DNA of 64,000 nt, from positions 2,728,001-2,792,000 of the forward strand of contig JAUCEF010000004.1 of NCBI GenBank assembly GCA_033558025.1, given 5' to 3'. The notes beneath the pieces were generated by a model. That model searched no databases. It saw only the letters and a program-made list of their open reading frames with translations, and was not told where the DNA came from. This DNA comes from Phytophthora sp. 'mugwort' (taxonomy: Eukaryota; Oomycota; Peronosporomycetes; Peronosporales; Peronosporaceae). Both the position numbers and the translations under genes were made by a program. Shown here piece by piece: positions 1 to 11,230 of this stretch. Position 1 is the stretch's first letter, and each line of letters opens with the position of its first letter.

Positions 1-1077
1 TCGACGGGTTAGTGACGTGTGACAATGCGTGGCTGGACTTCTCTCCCAGAAAAGAAAAGAGGGCGCGGCGGCAATGAAGGACGTCGGCGACGATGGAGCT
101 GGGCTGAACAGACGTGGAGTGCGCGCACGCGGCGGGCTCGAAGAACTGGAGAAGGACGGTGCGCACATCGGCAACGCGGGACGGACTGGGAATGGCGTGC
201 ACAACGGCGACGCGGGACGGACTTGGAACTGGATTGAGGTCGGAGAAGCGCGCGTTGGATCTTCAGGTGCTTCAAAGTGTAAGGGTTGCTCTGGATGTGT
301 GTGTTTAGAGGTAAACGGAAACTGATCTTGTGATTATCTGTTTGCTGTGCTATATGTCTACCTACGGATGCTCTGGGGAGCGCGTTCTTAAACATGCGGT
401 GGTTGACTGTGGCTCACCGTAACGAGCGCATGCACAACCGTCGTGTGTATGCAGGCGACGGCTTCATATGGTGTGTCGTTCTGCTTTTGTGCGTGCAGAT
501 CATTACACCCGTGACGAGTGGGAGAAACCAATGCGCGTTAATGAGTCGGTTCTTCTCCTGGCCGTTCCGGTATTATAGCCCATGCCGGACTTGTTCACAA
601 CGCTCTCGAACAGGTCTCCCCCATTGCAGTTAACATTAAACGATAAAAGTTAGTATTAATAACCTATAATCTGATATTATCGGGCTTCGCACCATAATCC
701 AGACTCTCATGGTGAGAGCTTTTCCACAGCATCTTGGCCTCGAGTGTGTCAATGTCTCAGAAGTGCCAGCGCTGCAGTGGTTATACGAGGCGGATAGGGT
801 ATGCAAGTGCGTGCGGGAGGCCAGCTACTTGGAGCACGAGTCAGTGACTGAGAGGAAGAAGCAATAGCGGCGATACGCGAGCTACATGTAGAGAACAGCT
901 ACAGTGTCCGAACTACGGGCGGACCATCCGCCCGGAATTGTAGATATCAGAATGTACCGGTTACTAAAGGTTCTCTTTATTTTACGCCTCTATTTAAATA
1001 TTTATCTGAGATATATGATATCTATTGCGTCTGCGAGTTAACCCGAACGAGTGGCAAAGCAGGAAAGGGATCGTCCC
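1..1077. other. No recognised gene; GC-rich left end
   Basis: Open frames occur on both strands and in several frames at once between about 10 and 630. That is expected of GC-rich DNA and none resembles a known family. A short direct repeat of period 36 bp starts at 170 and 206, sharing the core GACGCGGGACGGACT with one change. From 640 to 1077 the sequence is more AT-rich and carries no long frame. It is probably the upstream flank of the DENR-like relic. Confidence 0.6.
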
Positions 1078-2119
1078 ATGTCGCCGCACCGCGAGCGCCT
1101 GACGCGTTCTACCAGAGTACAATGCCCAGGAGCTGCATGAGATCGACGGCGTGCTGGAGCGCTTTAAAGGGCGCGAGGATCAACTGTTCTTGGCGTTCGT
1201 GAAGAAGTACGGCCCCGAGCTCGCTGAGGACGAGGACTTCGAGGGGGAGGAGGTGGAGACAGTGGCGGCACCAGTGCTGCTGCAGCTGAATCGGAGGAGG
1301 CGAAGGAATTTAACCACCAACGACGCCTGCTTTCTACCACAAGTACAACCCCGAGAAGGTGGGCGACCTTCTCGGGGTCCAGGTCCTGGCTAAGTACGTG
1401 GGCAAGGAGTCCAAGCTCTTCGACGCGCTGGTTAAGAAGCACGGCCGGAGCCGAGTGACTCAGCCGAGGAGGAGGAAGACGCCCACCATGAGGAGGACGA
1501 TGACGATGAAGAGGAGGAGAACGAAGAGGAGGATGAGGACGGCCAGCTCAAGCTGCGTCACGTGGTCTACTGTCCCATCGACACTTTTCCACCCGAGTAC
1601 TGCGAGTACGGCCCCATGTTCAACGAGTGGTAGCCGTGGCTGGCTGGCTGAGCACTGCCCCGACCTGATGCTCACTAAGTACAACTGCGCAGTGGCTGAG
1701 TTGGTGGAGATGGAGGTGGAGCAGCAGATCCCGAAGGTGTGGAGGGTATCACGCTCGAGGTCGAGGGCAAGACTTTCAAGAAGAAAAAGAAGGCTAAGAT
1801 TGAGGAGGCGGCCAAGCGGAAGGAAAACTGCATGGTGACCATTTCCAAGAGCTCACGCAAGGGCCGCAAGCGCCTCACTTTCGTCACAGGCCTCGAGGAC
1901 TTCGAGGGGGTCCATATCAAAGATGCGTGCAAGAGCATGGGCAAAAAGCTCGCCTGCAGCTCGTCGCTCTTCAAGACGGACCAGGCCAGCAACAGATTCA
2001 GCTGCAGGGCGACTGCGTGACCGACTGCTGGAGATGCTACCGGAGATGTTCGCGTGCACGAAGACCAGATCATCGCCATTGATGAGCCCGTCAAAACCGC
2101 CAAGAAGGGCAAGAAGTAG
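1078..2119 (+). pseudogene. Decayed DENR/Tma22-like translation factor with N-terminal helical repeats
   Basis: The relic resembles density-regulated protein (DENR/Tma22), a cytoplasmic SUI1-domain partner of MCT-1 in ribosome recycling and re-initiation. Two N-terminal copies of a helical repeat found in oomycete proteins are visible: FKGREDQLFLAFVKKYGPE near 1160-1215 and FYHKYNPEKVGDLL near 1330-1380. An acidic linker follows. The DENR zinc-binding start (VVYCPIDTFPPEYCEYG) lies near 1563-1613, a lysine-rich stretch near 1775-1830, and the SUI1 core (MVTISKSSRKGRKRLTFVTG) near 1832-1890. The ending KTAKKGKK lies before a TAG at about 2117. These pieces sit in different frames, with shifts near 1110, 1300, 1445, 1625, 1740, 2020 and 2055 and a stop after FNEW. 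I read it as a pseudogene. Repeated sequencing error is the alternative. The family call rests on remembered motifs. Confidence 0.75.
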
Positions 2120-2288
2120 TTGAAGACTGCCCACTTGCTACCGGTATTGTAGCAATTCAATACAGGTATTTCTGCTCGTGAAGTGTAAATTCCCTCCTAA
2201 AGTGTAAAATATGTTCGTAGAACGCAGTTTGACGCAGTTTATGGCGGCCAACCGTCATAAAAGATTTTGTTTCGAATACGCGCCGAAG

Positions 2289-3008
2289 ATGAGCGACGGC
2301 ATGCTGGACGACATGTCCCTCTCGGACGACGAGATGCTGGACAGCTTGGCCGACGACATGCTCATGGAGATGGAGGGGGAGGAAATCGCGCAGCCAGCCG
2401 CGCCGCCCTCGTGGTCCCGTGGCGCTGTATCAGTGCCCACTGCCACGGCTCCTCCGCCGGCCATGCCCGACCTGAGCCAGATGATGTCACAGATGATGCC
2501 AATGATGTCGCAAATGTTTGGCGGTAATGCCGGCACCAATCCGATGTTTGGAGGCGGCGCCAGCTCGCTGCAGCAAGCCCCAGTCTCGTGGCAGGAGCTG
2601 GTGACACGCTACGTGCCCAGCAGCGAGCAGGAAGACTGGCTTACGACCATCGACGAGGACGCTATTAAGTTGCGCATCGCCAGTGCAGCCGAGATCTTGA
2701 CCAAGCCACACAGTCGGTCCTACCGGTCGAACAGTCCGTCGGCGATACCGAACGTGTACATGGAAGTTGGCACGATGCTCGCCAACTTACTGAGCGAAGC
2801 GGTGCGCTCTTCGCAGTTGGAGCACAACCACCAGTGGCGGGAGCTACGGGATGGCTTGGTCTCGCAGCTCGCGCAGACTGGGATGACCAAGGTGTTTGAG
2901 GACAAGTTCAAGGAGATGCTGCGTCAGCGCGTGGCCACCGACCCGGACTTTCTCGCGGAGAAGGACAGTGAGCGCTACCGCAACGTTAGGGTGGCGCTCT
3001 CGGTGTAG
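2289..3008 (+). CDS. Unknown Met-rich acidic protein, 239 aa
   Basis: This is an intact single-exon frame. I chose ATG 2289 (MSDGMLDDMSLSDDEM) because the upstream in-frame extension from ATG 2211 is basic and unlike the rest. The N-terminal 40 residues are acidic and rich in Met, Asp and Leu. A Pro/Ala linker follows, then the Met-rich stretch MMSQMMPMMSQMFGG at about residues 66-80. The C-terminal half from about residue 100 looks like a folded, mostly helical charged domain (VSWQELVTRYVP to the end). No membrane segment or signal peptide is visible. I do not recognise the family. Met-rich amphipathic stretches occur in chaperone and SRP/Pex19-type proteins, but that is only an analogy. The frame ends 180 bp before a strong hairpin. 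Confidence 0.7.
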   Translation: MSDGMLDDMSLSDDEMLDSLADDMLMEMEGEEIAQPAAPPSWSRGAVSVPTATAPPPAMPDLSQMMSQMMPMMSQMFGGNAGTNPMFGGGASSLQQAPVSWQELVTRYVPSSEQEDWLTTIDEDAIKLRIASAAEILTKPHSRSYRSNSPSAIPNVYMEVGTMLANLLSEAVRSSQLEHNHQWRELRDGLVSQLAQTGMTKVFEDKFKEMLRQRVATDPDFLAEKDSERYRNVRVALSV

Positions 3009-3188
3009 TGCGGATAAAAATTTGAAGGATCGAGGACTGCGTAAGAAGTATTGATGGAATGCTATGAGCTTCTGATGAAATGCTGATCGAATCGCTACAG
3101 CTGGAGTTTCTGCCGGTGCAGCATTTGCACCGCTGATGAACGAAAAGATGCAGTGCGCTGGAGCCTGTTGAACTCGCTGCAACGACTA

Positions 3189-3255
3189 GCATAAGTTAGT
3201 GATTAGTAGGAAAACCTTTCCAAGCAAGGTTCTCCTACTAATCACTAACTTATGC
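3189..3255. repeat. 67-nt near-perfect inverted repeat (hairpin)
   Basis: Two 30-nt arms (3189-3218 and 3226-3255) are complementary with one mismatch and separated by a 7-nt loop (TCCAAGC). The arms begin and end GCATAAGTTAGTGATTAG / CTAATCACTAACTTATGC. It lies between two genes transcribed rightward. It could be a minimal MITE-like foldback, a small-RNA hairpin or a strong transcript 3'-end structure. The sequence does not decide between them. Confidence 0.9.
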
Positions 3256-3476
3256 GTTAGCTGGCTTGCCTAGGGGATCCTTTCTACCTTTGTCGTCGCC
3301 TGCGTTGTCCACTTATACTAATTTACTCAGTTCTTTACTACGTAGTATAATACATGTATTTCAGATCGCAAATGTAAATTGCGCGATGTGTTCTATAATA
3401 ACTCCTCGTACTATATACATTAGTGGTGGCGTATCGCACCTTTAAGAGTCGATACCGCGCGCATCATCGTGCCCTT

Positions 3477-4292
3477 ATGAAGAAGATGCTGGGACTTTGG
3501 ACGACGTGGCGACCTGCACTGAATTATTTGCAAACTTCCCCTTGGATAGCAGGCGCATTGGCGTCGGTGGTCATCTCGTCGCTGTGCTGGTGGCTGCTCT
3601 CAGAGCTTGCGGACCGCGATCATGTATTGGTGCGTAGCCTTCCAGACGGAATTCGTGGGTTCTGGTGCGTGGAGCTTAAAGGACACATTGATGCGCACTA
3701 CTATCGCCCAGAAGCCTGCGTCTCTGCTAGCAAGCGCACTGAGTCCATCACAGAGCTCGTGCGGATTTTTAGTGCAATTCTCGACAAGCGCGACGTAGAC
3801 TATTGGGTCGACAGCGGCACTTTGCTGGGTCAGTTCCGGACACAATCTGTTATCCCGTGGGACGATGACGCCGACTTTGGCATGACGATGGAAGGCTACG
3901 AACTGCTGCGGGACACTCGTTGGACCGTTCCAGGGGGTTTCGAGCTCCAAGTGTACGATAGCAACTTCCATCTAGCACGAGACCGCGACTGGAATATCCC
4001 CGCTCGGCTTGTGGACAAAACCTACGGCTTCTATGTGGATATCTTCGTATTTGCCGAGTCGGAGGCCAATGGGGTCGAAATGCTCGGCACCCATCCGTCA
4101 AGTTGCTGGCATGCGTGCTCGAAGTGCTTGCAGATAGACCGATACGCCAAGTTACTTCTCATCCCGCGATACTACGTATTCCCCTTGCTGAGTTGCCAGT
4201 TTGCCGACTTCCGCGTGCTGTGTCCGGCGAGACGAACGCTTTACCTAGAGCATCTGTACGGTCCAGATTTTCGTATTCCACGCAAAACGTGA
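3477..4292 (+). CDS. LicD/fukutin-like nucleotidyltransferase-fold type II membrane protein, 271 aa
   Basis: The LicD/fukutin family transfers phosphocholine or ribitol-phosphate groups onto glycans, in eukaryotes usually in the Golgi. The start is ATG 3477, the first in-frame ATG. The N-terminus has one hydrophobic segment at about residues 22-41 (WIAGALASVVISSLCWWLL) after a short basic cytoplasmic tail, fitting a signal anchor. The family signatures are present: DSGTLLGQFR at about residues 112-121 and WDDDAD at about 128-133, which would supply the metal-binding acidic residues. A later YGFYVDIFVF segment and a Cys-rich C-terminal part (SSCWHACSKC) follow. The frame is single-exon and unbroken. 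The natural acceptor is not predictable. A related sugar-phosphate transferase role is possible. Confidence 0.8.
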   Translation: MKKMLGLWTTWRPALNYLQTSPWIAGALASVVISSLCWWLLSELADRDHVLVRSLPDGIRGFWCVELKGHIDAHYYRPEACVSASKRTESITELVRIFSAILDKRDVDYWVDSGTLLGQFRTQSVIPWDDDADFGMTMEGYELLRDTRWTVPGGFELQVYDSNFHLARDRDWNIPARLVDKTYGFYVDIFVFAESEANGVEMLGTHPSSCWHACSKCLQIDRYAKLLLIPRYYVFPLLSCQFADFRVLCPARRTLYLEHLYGPDFRIPRKT

Positions 4293-5330
4293 CCATAAAC
4301 CACCACTTTGGCACTTTACCGCGAGAAGAAATAAATTTGTACGTAAGCAGCTCATAAATCTGTTGTGAGCCGGATGAAACTTGAGCCCGGGTCCTTTAGT
4401 AGCCGTTCCCATATTTTCCTAACCGATCTCGTAAAACTTGATTGCCAGAAACACGAAATGGACAACTCACATGAGTTCACAATTCTACTTAGTGTGCAAG
4501 ACTCTGATAGCCGACTTGAAGCCGAACACCATCGTTTTCAGTAATCCAGCCATCCCATGACGCGAGCTGGTGCCTGGGCAGGAACCGGCTATTCCTGTGT
4601 CGACAAGTGCGTGTAAATCGACGAAGCAACGACCAGAGCTCGCAATCGGAGAGACTCGGGTTACCTGGTCCGCCCGGCCAACGGAATCCGGGTACGTGTA
4701 CACGTTCGACCGTCAACTCGAGTCGGGTACCGGCACCCGCCCGGTATTTCTCATGGCGATCCGTGTCCGAGCACCGCAGGGGGTCGAAAACGATATCCAT
4801 CAAATAAAACTCAGTTGATGTAACTTCTGTAGGAACTATCTAGCTGTGAATGCAGTCGCTCATTTTCATCGTATCAATCTATGAGCGAGAGATCATTCAA
4901 AATGGACGGCTTAAGAGAGTTTCAGGCTTTGCTCGTCATGATCCCAACATTAGAGAAGTTACTTTATGGCATTGCTGTGGCCGCAGGAATATACAAAATC
5001 GATCTTGCAACCTTGCCCAGCTTTTGAATTTTATAGATTTTTTCTTACACTGAACTGCCCCACCACTTCAGCATGTCAAAGTGGATTCTGTCGTCTTTTC
5101 GAGGTTGCTGTTCATCCAGGGATGGCCAAAAATATTTAAAATAACCTCGAAAATATATCTATATTTCGGTATCAATTAATATTTTCGGACCAGCATCAAT
5201 AAAAAAAGAAACTTACTTGAACCACCTCCAAAATCGGTACTTTATTCGTCTCAACGGGTCTGCTGTGGCCATTCATCTTGAGTTGGCATCTCAGCATGAG
5301 ACCCACAACTCTTTTTTAAGGAACCGTCAG
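4293..5330. other. Intergenic, no recognised gene
   Basis: Overlapping short frames occur at 4485-4818 on both strands, without a recognisable domain. From 5050 to 5220 the DNA is AT-rich. No repeat structure of note was seen. Confidence 0.55.
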
Positions 5331-5345
5331 GACTCGGAAGCCCTT

Positions 5346-5660
5346 CTACCCTCCTCTTCCCTCTGCAATGGCCGACAGCCTTCTCGCTGCCCGTCCGCAG
5401 CCCACTTTCATGTCCAGGCAGATTTCCGGTTTTTCTTCAATCCCTGCGAAGCCTTCTGAGCTCAGCGTGCTGGTCACCAGCACGGTGACGCCACGCATGT
5501 CGGTCTCAAAGGTCGGGTGCTTACCCTGACGTGGAACACAGTATTGGTGTACCCCGTCATAAGTGTGTACTTGCGGCACTTGCCGCAAATCTTCCATCGG
5601 TAGTACCCCGTGGTGTCGCCCTCCTTGTCTAGCGCACGCTCAAGTGCCGCAAGGTTGCCG
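5346..5660 (-). pseudogene. BED-type zinc-finger fragment of a decayed (hAT-like) transposase
   Basis: Reading leftward, two frames together give a BED-finger pattern: YYRWKICGKCRKY, then GYTN, then a His and GKHPTFETDMRGVTV. The Cys-x2-Cys pair and the following His pair are visible but separated by a frameshift near 5520-5540. BED fingers of this kind precede the catalytic domain in hAT and related transposases that are common in oomycetes. No catalytic domain remains downstream on the minus strand. I infer a transposon scrap. A decayed host BED protein cannot be excluded. Confidence 0.4.
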
Positions 5661-6325
5661 CAAAATGGCTTCCTACATGTTGCTTGAGGCTATTCCACTC
5701 ACGTTCAACATTTGGAAAGGCTGCTCAGTGTGGTTCTCAGTGTGGTTCGTGCTGTTTTGCGCCACGAGCGCCATCGCCTCTGGCCTATGATGTTGGAGAT
5801 GATTCTGTTTCTGAAAGACTAACTGTGCGCATTGGGATGTGGTGACTGTAGAGAGCTGCTTGTAGACCGTTAGGTGAGTAAGGCTGTAATTATTTTCTGC
5901 GTCGTAGTCGAGTCTGTTATTATTCATTTTTGTTGCTACATGCGCGCAAACAACTATGTATTTCCTTGTTCTTCCATCAACAGTCATATATCGAATAATA
6001 GGCATGCCTGCTTTCATTAGACGAGCACAAATCCGCTTCCACAATGATAGTCGAGCCAGTTAAAGTCATATGTTTCTTGCGGATGGTGTTGTGGAGTGTG
6101 AAGGACTTGGTGACACGATGGTAAGAAGTAAAGTGAGCAAGCATTTAGCTTAGGTTGTCTGTCGGCTTGCTGTCGTCGGCTACTAGAGCCTGTTGTTGCA
6201 GTTCAACTGCAATATTGCAGTAGAAGTTCAGCTTACAGATCCTATGATATTCTAGGCTACATGATTGGTTGATCTCTGTTGATAAACCCATTGCCAGCGT
6301 GGATACGTCACACGACCCCCTTTTA
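5661..6325. other. No recognised gene
   Basis: A minus-strand frame at 5673-6044 and smaller ones carry no domain that I can name. The composition is mixed to AT-rich. Confidence 0.5.
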
Positions 6326-6930
6326 AGAGAAGGCTACAGGTGTAGTTGAGGACACTTGGCGGTGATGTGACCGACTTGGCGGCAACGGTGGCAGCTCGCA
6401 GATTTCTACCGAGCGTGGCCTGTCGGCCACCGGATAGGCTATGATCGAGCGAAGGGCGAGCTCGGTGTTCGCGAATGTGGTTGCTGTTTCCTGATGTATA
6501 TCTTGCAGAAGGTGGAAACCGGAGTTCCAGTGCCGAAATTTGTAATTGACACTGCACCAAAATTTTCTGAAATTCTTAGATATAATCATGAAGATATCCT
6601 TTCAAAGTCAACTTGCACAGCTTTTCGCGCAGCTAATACCCATTGCCCGGTGGCAGCAAGCGCTTGCGCAGCGCGCTTTTAAACTTCTCCCACGTGGGTG
6701 TAATCTCGTTTCCGCTCGCATTCCATGAACAAACTGGCGGTACCAGTTCATTGGTGTCAGCGCCAAATGACCTAACACCATCGTGACAAACGTAGGTGAG
6801 TTTCCCACCATTCGGAGATGGTAATCCGAGTAGTACTGTTCAATGGTGAAAAACTACAGTTCCAGGTCTTCATCTAGCATTCCTTGGTACTGGGGTGGCT
6901 CGGCTTTCCGGGCCGCTATTTTATATCCGT
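6326..6930 (-). pseudogene. Retrotransposon gag-like relic
   Basis: The minus strand holds pieces of a Ty3/gypsy-type gag (capsid) domain in shifted frames. A piece near 6690-6810 reads MVGNSPTFVTMVLGHLALTPMNWYRQF, where the family has a hydrophobic helix followed by a Trp/Tyr motif. A downstream piece at 6323-6589 carries NTELALRSI followed by a decayed tail. The likely upstream beginning (KPSHPSTKEC region) is near 6880-6900. No protease, polymerase or LTR is adjacent, so this is an isolated fragment. The match is from memory of oomycete gag sequences. Confidence 0.45.
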
Positions 6931-7761
6931 AGTTGCTCGTTAAACTGGGCCTGTAACTGGGATTGTGTTGGAATAAAATTTGCAACATTTCGTCCACTTT
7001 TGCACAAGATCAGCACAATGGTGTTACTGGTCGCGATCCAGCTGGCCCCGCGCCAACTCTGGATCCCAAATTAGTTTTTGGTCCGTTCGTCCTATTTGCT
7101 CCAGCGACTAATATGGCACGGTTCCTAGTTAGGGCGGACTGGAAGGCAAGCGTTAATAGTATCTTCTATACATTACGTAAGTTTTATTAATTTATTCTAG
7201 TTAAAACCTTAATCCGGTATCAAGAGTATGTAAATACACTTTTTTTTTTTTAACCGTTTCTAATATCCAGCTGTTATTTTCGGATTCTATAGGGTTAGAA
7301 CACAAGGATAGACTTAACACGATTCACATAGTCCCATAATATATAGCTCTGTATTCGAAGTTAAAATTAAGTCAATCCTAAACTCCACGATCATTTGAGT
7401 TACAGTATTCTAAATTTATCCAAAAAATAGTGTTATTTATTACCTTAAATTCAGTTTTTAAACGCTAGTTTCAACCTTAAGAATGATAGCGTATCATACC
7501 ATGAGATACGGTCGAGGCATATATTTTTAAGTGACGTGCCTCACCCTTCAATCAATCTATAAGAAGGCCGACACAAATTCTTAATAGTGAAAAACGCAAG
7601 AAAGACGATTTTTAGCCAACAGCGAATTCGCCAGGGTATTGAATTGAGTAGTATATATCGCCTCAGTCATCAAAAGGATTTTAAATGTAGGTGTCAGTAT
7701 CGACTTGAGGAGGGTATAAACTCTAACAGCGTAACCATCACTCAGCAGAGAAATGACGTAC
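6931..7761. other. AT-rich spacer, no gene
   Basis: The composition drops to AT-rich with a T10 run near 7241-7250. Only short frames are present (6963-7190 and 7587-7772). It ends at the left inverted repeat of the Mutator-like element. Confidence 0.6.
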
Positions 7762-7801
7762 TACTTAATTAAGGGGAAAATGACAAAAGGCGTGGTCAGG
7801 G
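7762..7801 (+). repeat. Left terminal inverted repeat of the MULE
   Basis: This repeat pairs with 11390-11428 in inverted orientation. Differences are limited to the AAGGGGAAAA versus AGGGGGAAA stretch. Confidence 0.85.
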
Positions 7802-8050
7802 TGTGCCAAATGACACAACCCCATCTGTGTGACAGAAGATGTGGTAGATATATTCAAGGTGACAGAACCCGCCCTCTATTTCCCAAGACGTGGCTTCCCG
7901 CCACATTATGACAGAATCCGTGGCTGGTCTCCTGTCCACTCAAAAACGGTTTCTAACCCGTGCGCGTACTTATACCCTCTCGGTCACCTGGATAGCACAG
8001 AGAAATCCGACACTTCGTTTGAGCATTTTCCGTTTTGACTGAGGGACGTC

Positions 8051-9534
8051 ATGGAGTACTCGTCGTCATCCGACGAAAATGACCCACCCCCAGTGAGGGT
8101 GCGGTTATGCCAAGCCTCGTGGTTGTTGGCCAAGAGTTCAATCGCGCAGTAGACGCGATGTACGCCATCCAAGACCATGCTCTCCGAGAGGGAAATCGGT
8201 CAGTGTCGCGAGCAGCAGTGGAAAGGGGCGGAAATTGGTTTGTGTGTCTGACGTTTTCGTGCACATCTAGTGTCGCAAGCGGGCAGATAAGGCCCTATGG
8301 CAAGTAGTGTACATCGAGTTGGGAGTTGGTGCATCTCAACTGCACCGCGACTGCTAAGCCTACGAAACGTCAAATTGTTGCTATGCCGACCTTCTCGAGT
8401 GCTGTGCGTGTGAATGGGTCTGTATTTGCCTCAACACTTACATCCCCCCCCAAAAAAAACTCAGGAACGTGATGGGGTGGTCGGTAAACACAAGCGTACT
8501 GTTTACCGTGCGCGTGAGGCGATCAACGAAGTGACTGTCGAAGCAGTACAACGATCTGTAGGGAGGATTCCATCGTTACTGGAGGGATTTGGTCGGCTCA
8601 ATCCGGGCTGCGTTGCTGTTGCAAAGAAGGATGACAACAACCGCTTCAAGAGAGCAATTGTGATCGTACATACATTTGCCTCCGCCGTTGAGCTCGACAA
8701 CCGGTTCTTGGTATTGACTGCTCTCATAGCAAGTGCCCAGTGTACTCTGGAGTTCACATGATGCTTGTTGGACGCGATGGAAACCTCAAAAACATTACGG
8801 TTGCTTTCGCGTTGGTCCCAATAGAGAGAGAGGATGGTGAAACTATGCATGGTTCGTCGACAAGATTCTACGTGAGGGTTACCATTGGCCAGGATACCCA
8901 TGTTCTGCGATCGGGGAAGCGGTCTACTACTACTACTATCGGTTGCCGCTAATTTCGATCTGGACCTGAAGTTTTGCACACTGCACATTATCCGGGATAT
9001 TGTTCATTAATTTGGAAAGCTTTCGCAACCCCCCAAAAACCTGGTGTGGCGTCCTCAGGCACATCTACTTCCGAGGAATATTGAAGCGTACTAGCCATCA
9101 TTGGGCTTGATTTGGGAGCAAACGTCAAGAACTACGTGGCTGCCATCCCTCCAATTCGATGGTGTGTTCATGCAAATATTGGCATCACTTCTCTTTTTAG
9201 GTGGCGTACATCGAATTATGTGGCGAGCGTCTTCGGTTCGCAGCTAATCGTGGGGCTGTGCGGCGTGCACCCGTTTGAATTTCTTCAAGCGATATGGTCT
9301 CGGATATTTGATGAACACTACATACGTGCGAAGAACGCTGAACTTCCAGCCATTTTTCACCGACGTTTGGGTCGTCGCAAACAGCGACGCATTTGTAGCA
9401 ACGGAGAAGACGCGGGTGGAGGTTTGTCAAGTACCTATCCTTGCAGTCGATCGGGTCCACCGGTCATAACCGCTGGAGTTGCACTCAAATTTGACTCCCT
9501 CAGCCACAAATTGATTTGGAAGAATATATTTTAG
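8051..9534 (+). pseudogene. MULE transposase (FAR1/MuDR type), frameshifted
   Basis: The gene probably began at ATG 8051 (MEYSSSSDENDPPP). Pieces in all three plus frames follow family order. An N-terminal DNA-binding region (EFNRAVDAMYAIQDHALREG) lies near 8130-8190. The catalytic-core stretch LVGRDGNLKNITVAFALVPIERE lies near 8764-8830, just after the expected first catalytic Asp region. A long downstream block, MGANVKNYVAAIPPIRWCVHANIG to SVFGSQLIVGLCGVHPFEF, lies at 9112-9290. A C-terminal region lies near 9440-9530, where MULEs carry a SWIM zinc finger (PPVITAGVALKFDS). Stops and shifts break it near 8150, 8310-8420, 8540, 8755, 8870-9110 and 9320. It would have cut and rejoined the element ends in the nucleus. 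It is now inactive. Confidence 0.75.
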
Positions 9535-9797
9535 GTATTGGTATCTTAATCAGAGGAGCCGGAACTCATCTTTCTACGCACGTGATCTAGTTCAAGACCT
9601 GTAGTTATGAAAAACTCCCTCAGTCACAATATAGCGGAATCAAGTTATATTGTGAACCATTGTTCTCTCCGAAGAGGTGTTCAACTGTTTTCACCACGCG
9701 CTCTAATTCTCGTCCTCCGCCGTTGTACCCCGTCGACAGTTTCCTGACTCACCACAGTAATGAAACCACAAATCATCGGGGATCGACCGTCACTTTT

Positions 9798-11230
9798 TCA
9801 TCGGGCGCAATCTCCTCCACCGAGACTGCAACAATAGTCACCCTCCTGCGATTGTATACCTCGAAGAAGTAACAGTTTGGGTCGCACGAGTGGTTCATGA
9901 AGCGTGATATAGCACCGCGATCGCGGCCTCCACATAGAGGGCTTCGCCTTTTTAGACTTGGTAATTAACGTCAGCACGCAGTCGCTGATACGGACCTCGT
10001 CACCATCGTAGTCATGGGTCATTAATACAACCCCATACTCACCCAAGACTGTCCCTGAGGAGAAGTATCTCGTCGCGAAACCTTGATACCACGATCCGTT
10101 GTCTTGAGTACTAAACCATAGGCCACCTCGCGAGGTCGATTTTCGCAGAACGGACCGGCCGACAATTGTTGCTGGCGCAAAATAGATCAGAGCGTGCGTT
10201 GGGGGCAAATATCGGGTTGGCAAACACCAATACATGGACACCAGTCCACAGGGCCAACATCTTTAAGCGTGATTTTTTCGGCTTCTCAAGATGGGTAATT
10301 CTCTTTACTTCGTCAGGCCAAGGCAGAGCCTCGTCCGATACCAGAGCCACAATGCTGTCGCTTGGTCCATCGACACCGTCCGAGCAATCGTCACCGCGGT
10401 TACAGACAGCACATGCGAAACTGCTGTAGCGCAATTCAATTGCATGCTCGGCCGAATCATTTCCCCATCGTTAGCTACAATGCCCCCCGTGAAATCAACT
10501 TCTCCATCGCTCAAGTGGGAAATCATTGAACTGGGTTTACTGGATACTAGATCCACTATGCTTGGCTCATAGTCTCGCCCAGTAAAGGGGCGACCAGAAT
10601 AGTTGGGAGCGCGGAACGGTTTTCCGTCGGAGTCCACAATCTCGAATCCAGTAGAACTGACGTTACTAGAATGCAATGCCAAAGATATCGACCCGATCGA
10701 TAGCGACACCAAATTACTACGTCACGGCTCGTTTTATTCCAGTCAGCGTCGCCTGTCATAATGGATACCGAAGGAGTGCCCTCCCCGAACCGAGAGCGTC
10801 CGTTTCATGCGCACTGTCGTCGGCGAACAGGTCGACTTCCACCTCCTGCTCTCGCTCCTCTGTGGTCTTGGCAATTCGAATTGCTGGTGGCCCGGAGTAA
10901 TACATTCCCTTCACTAGCCCTCAAAAACGCATTCAACGTTCGATCGACACGCTTCGCGATTCTTGGGCACATGATAGCTGTTGCGTGTGGTCCTTCGCTT
11001 GTGGAGACGTCTCTCGGAACTGCTGTATGTTGTCGATTTCAGCTAACGCAGCTTCTACTCCGACGGAGACCATATAATTTTGCGCGGCCATTCTGTGAAG
11101 AAGCAGCAGTGAACACCGACCTGGGTTGCTTTATACTTTGCCGCCCCTCACACACGAAACCGTGGGCGGGTGGGCTACTCGGGTCAAACCGGCTCCACAA
11201 ATGGGTTCTGAAGGCGGGCCAAGCACGCAC
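9798..11230 (-). pseudogene. Antiparallel unrecognised reading frames in the MULE
   Basis: The right half of the element has minus-strand frames, convergent with the transposase. They are MVSLSIGSISLALHSSN... at 10305-10712, a frame at 10111-10434 containing LKMLALWTGVHVLVFANP, and 9798-10241 containing GEYGVVLMTHDYDGDEVRISD. The last two overlap in different frames and read as one shifted protein. I do not recognise a family. MULEs often capture or carry a second gene, so it may be an accessory element gene or a captured host fragment. Confidence 0.4.

Noticed and set aside
1..640. Several overlapping open frames on both strands at the left end
   Set aside because: They are mutually antisense, of skewed composition and without a recognisable domain. 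Expected by chance in GC-rich DNA.
4485..4818. Overlapping 70-104 codon frames on both strands
   Set aside because: No family resemblance, and the openness is shared by three frames, which suggests composition rather than coding.
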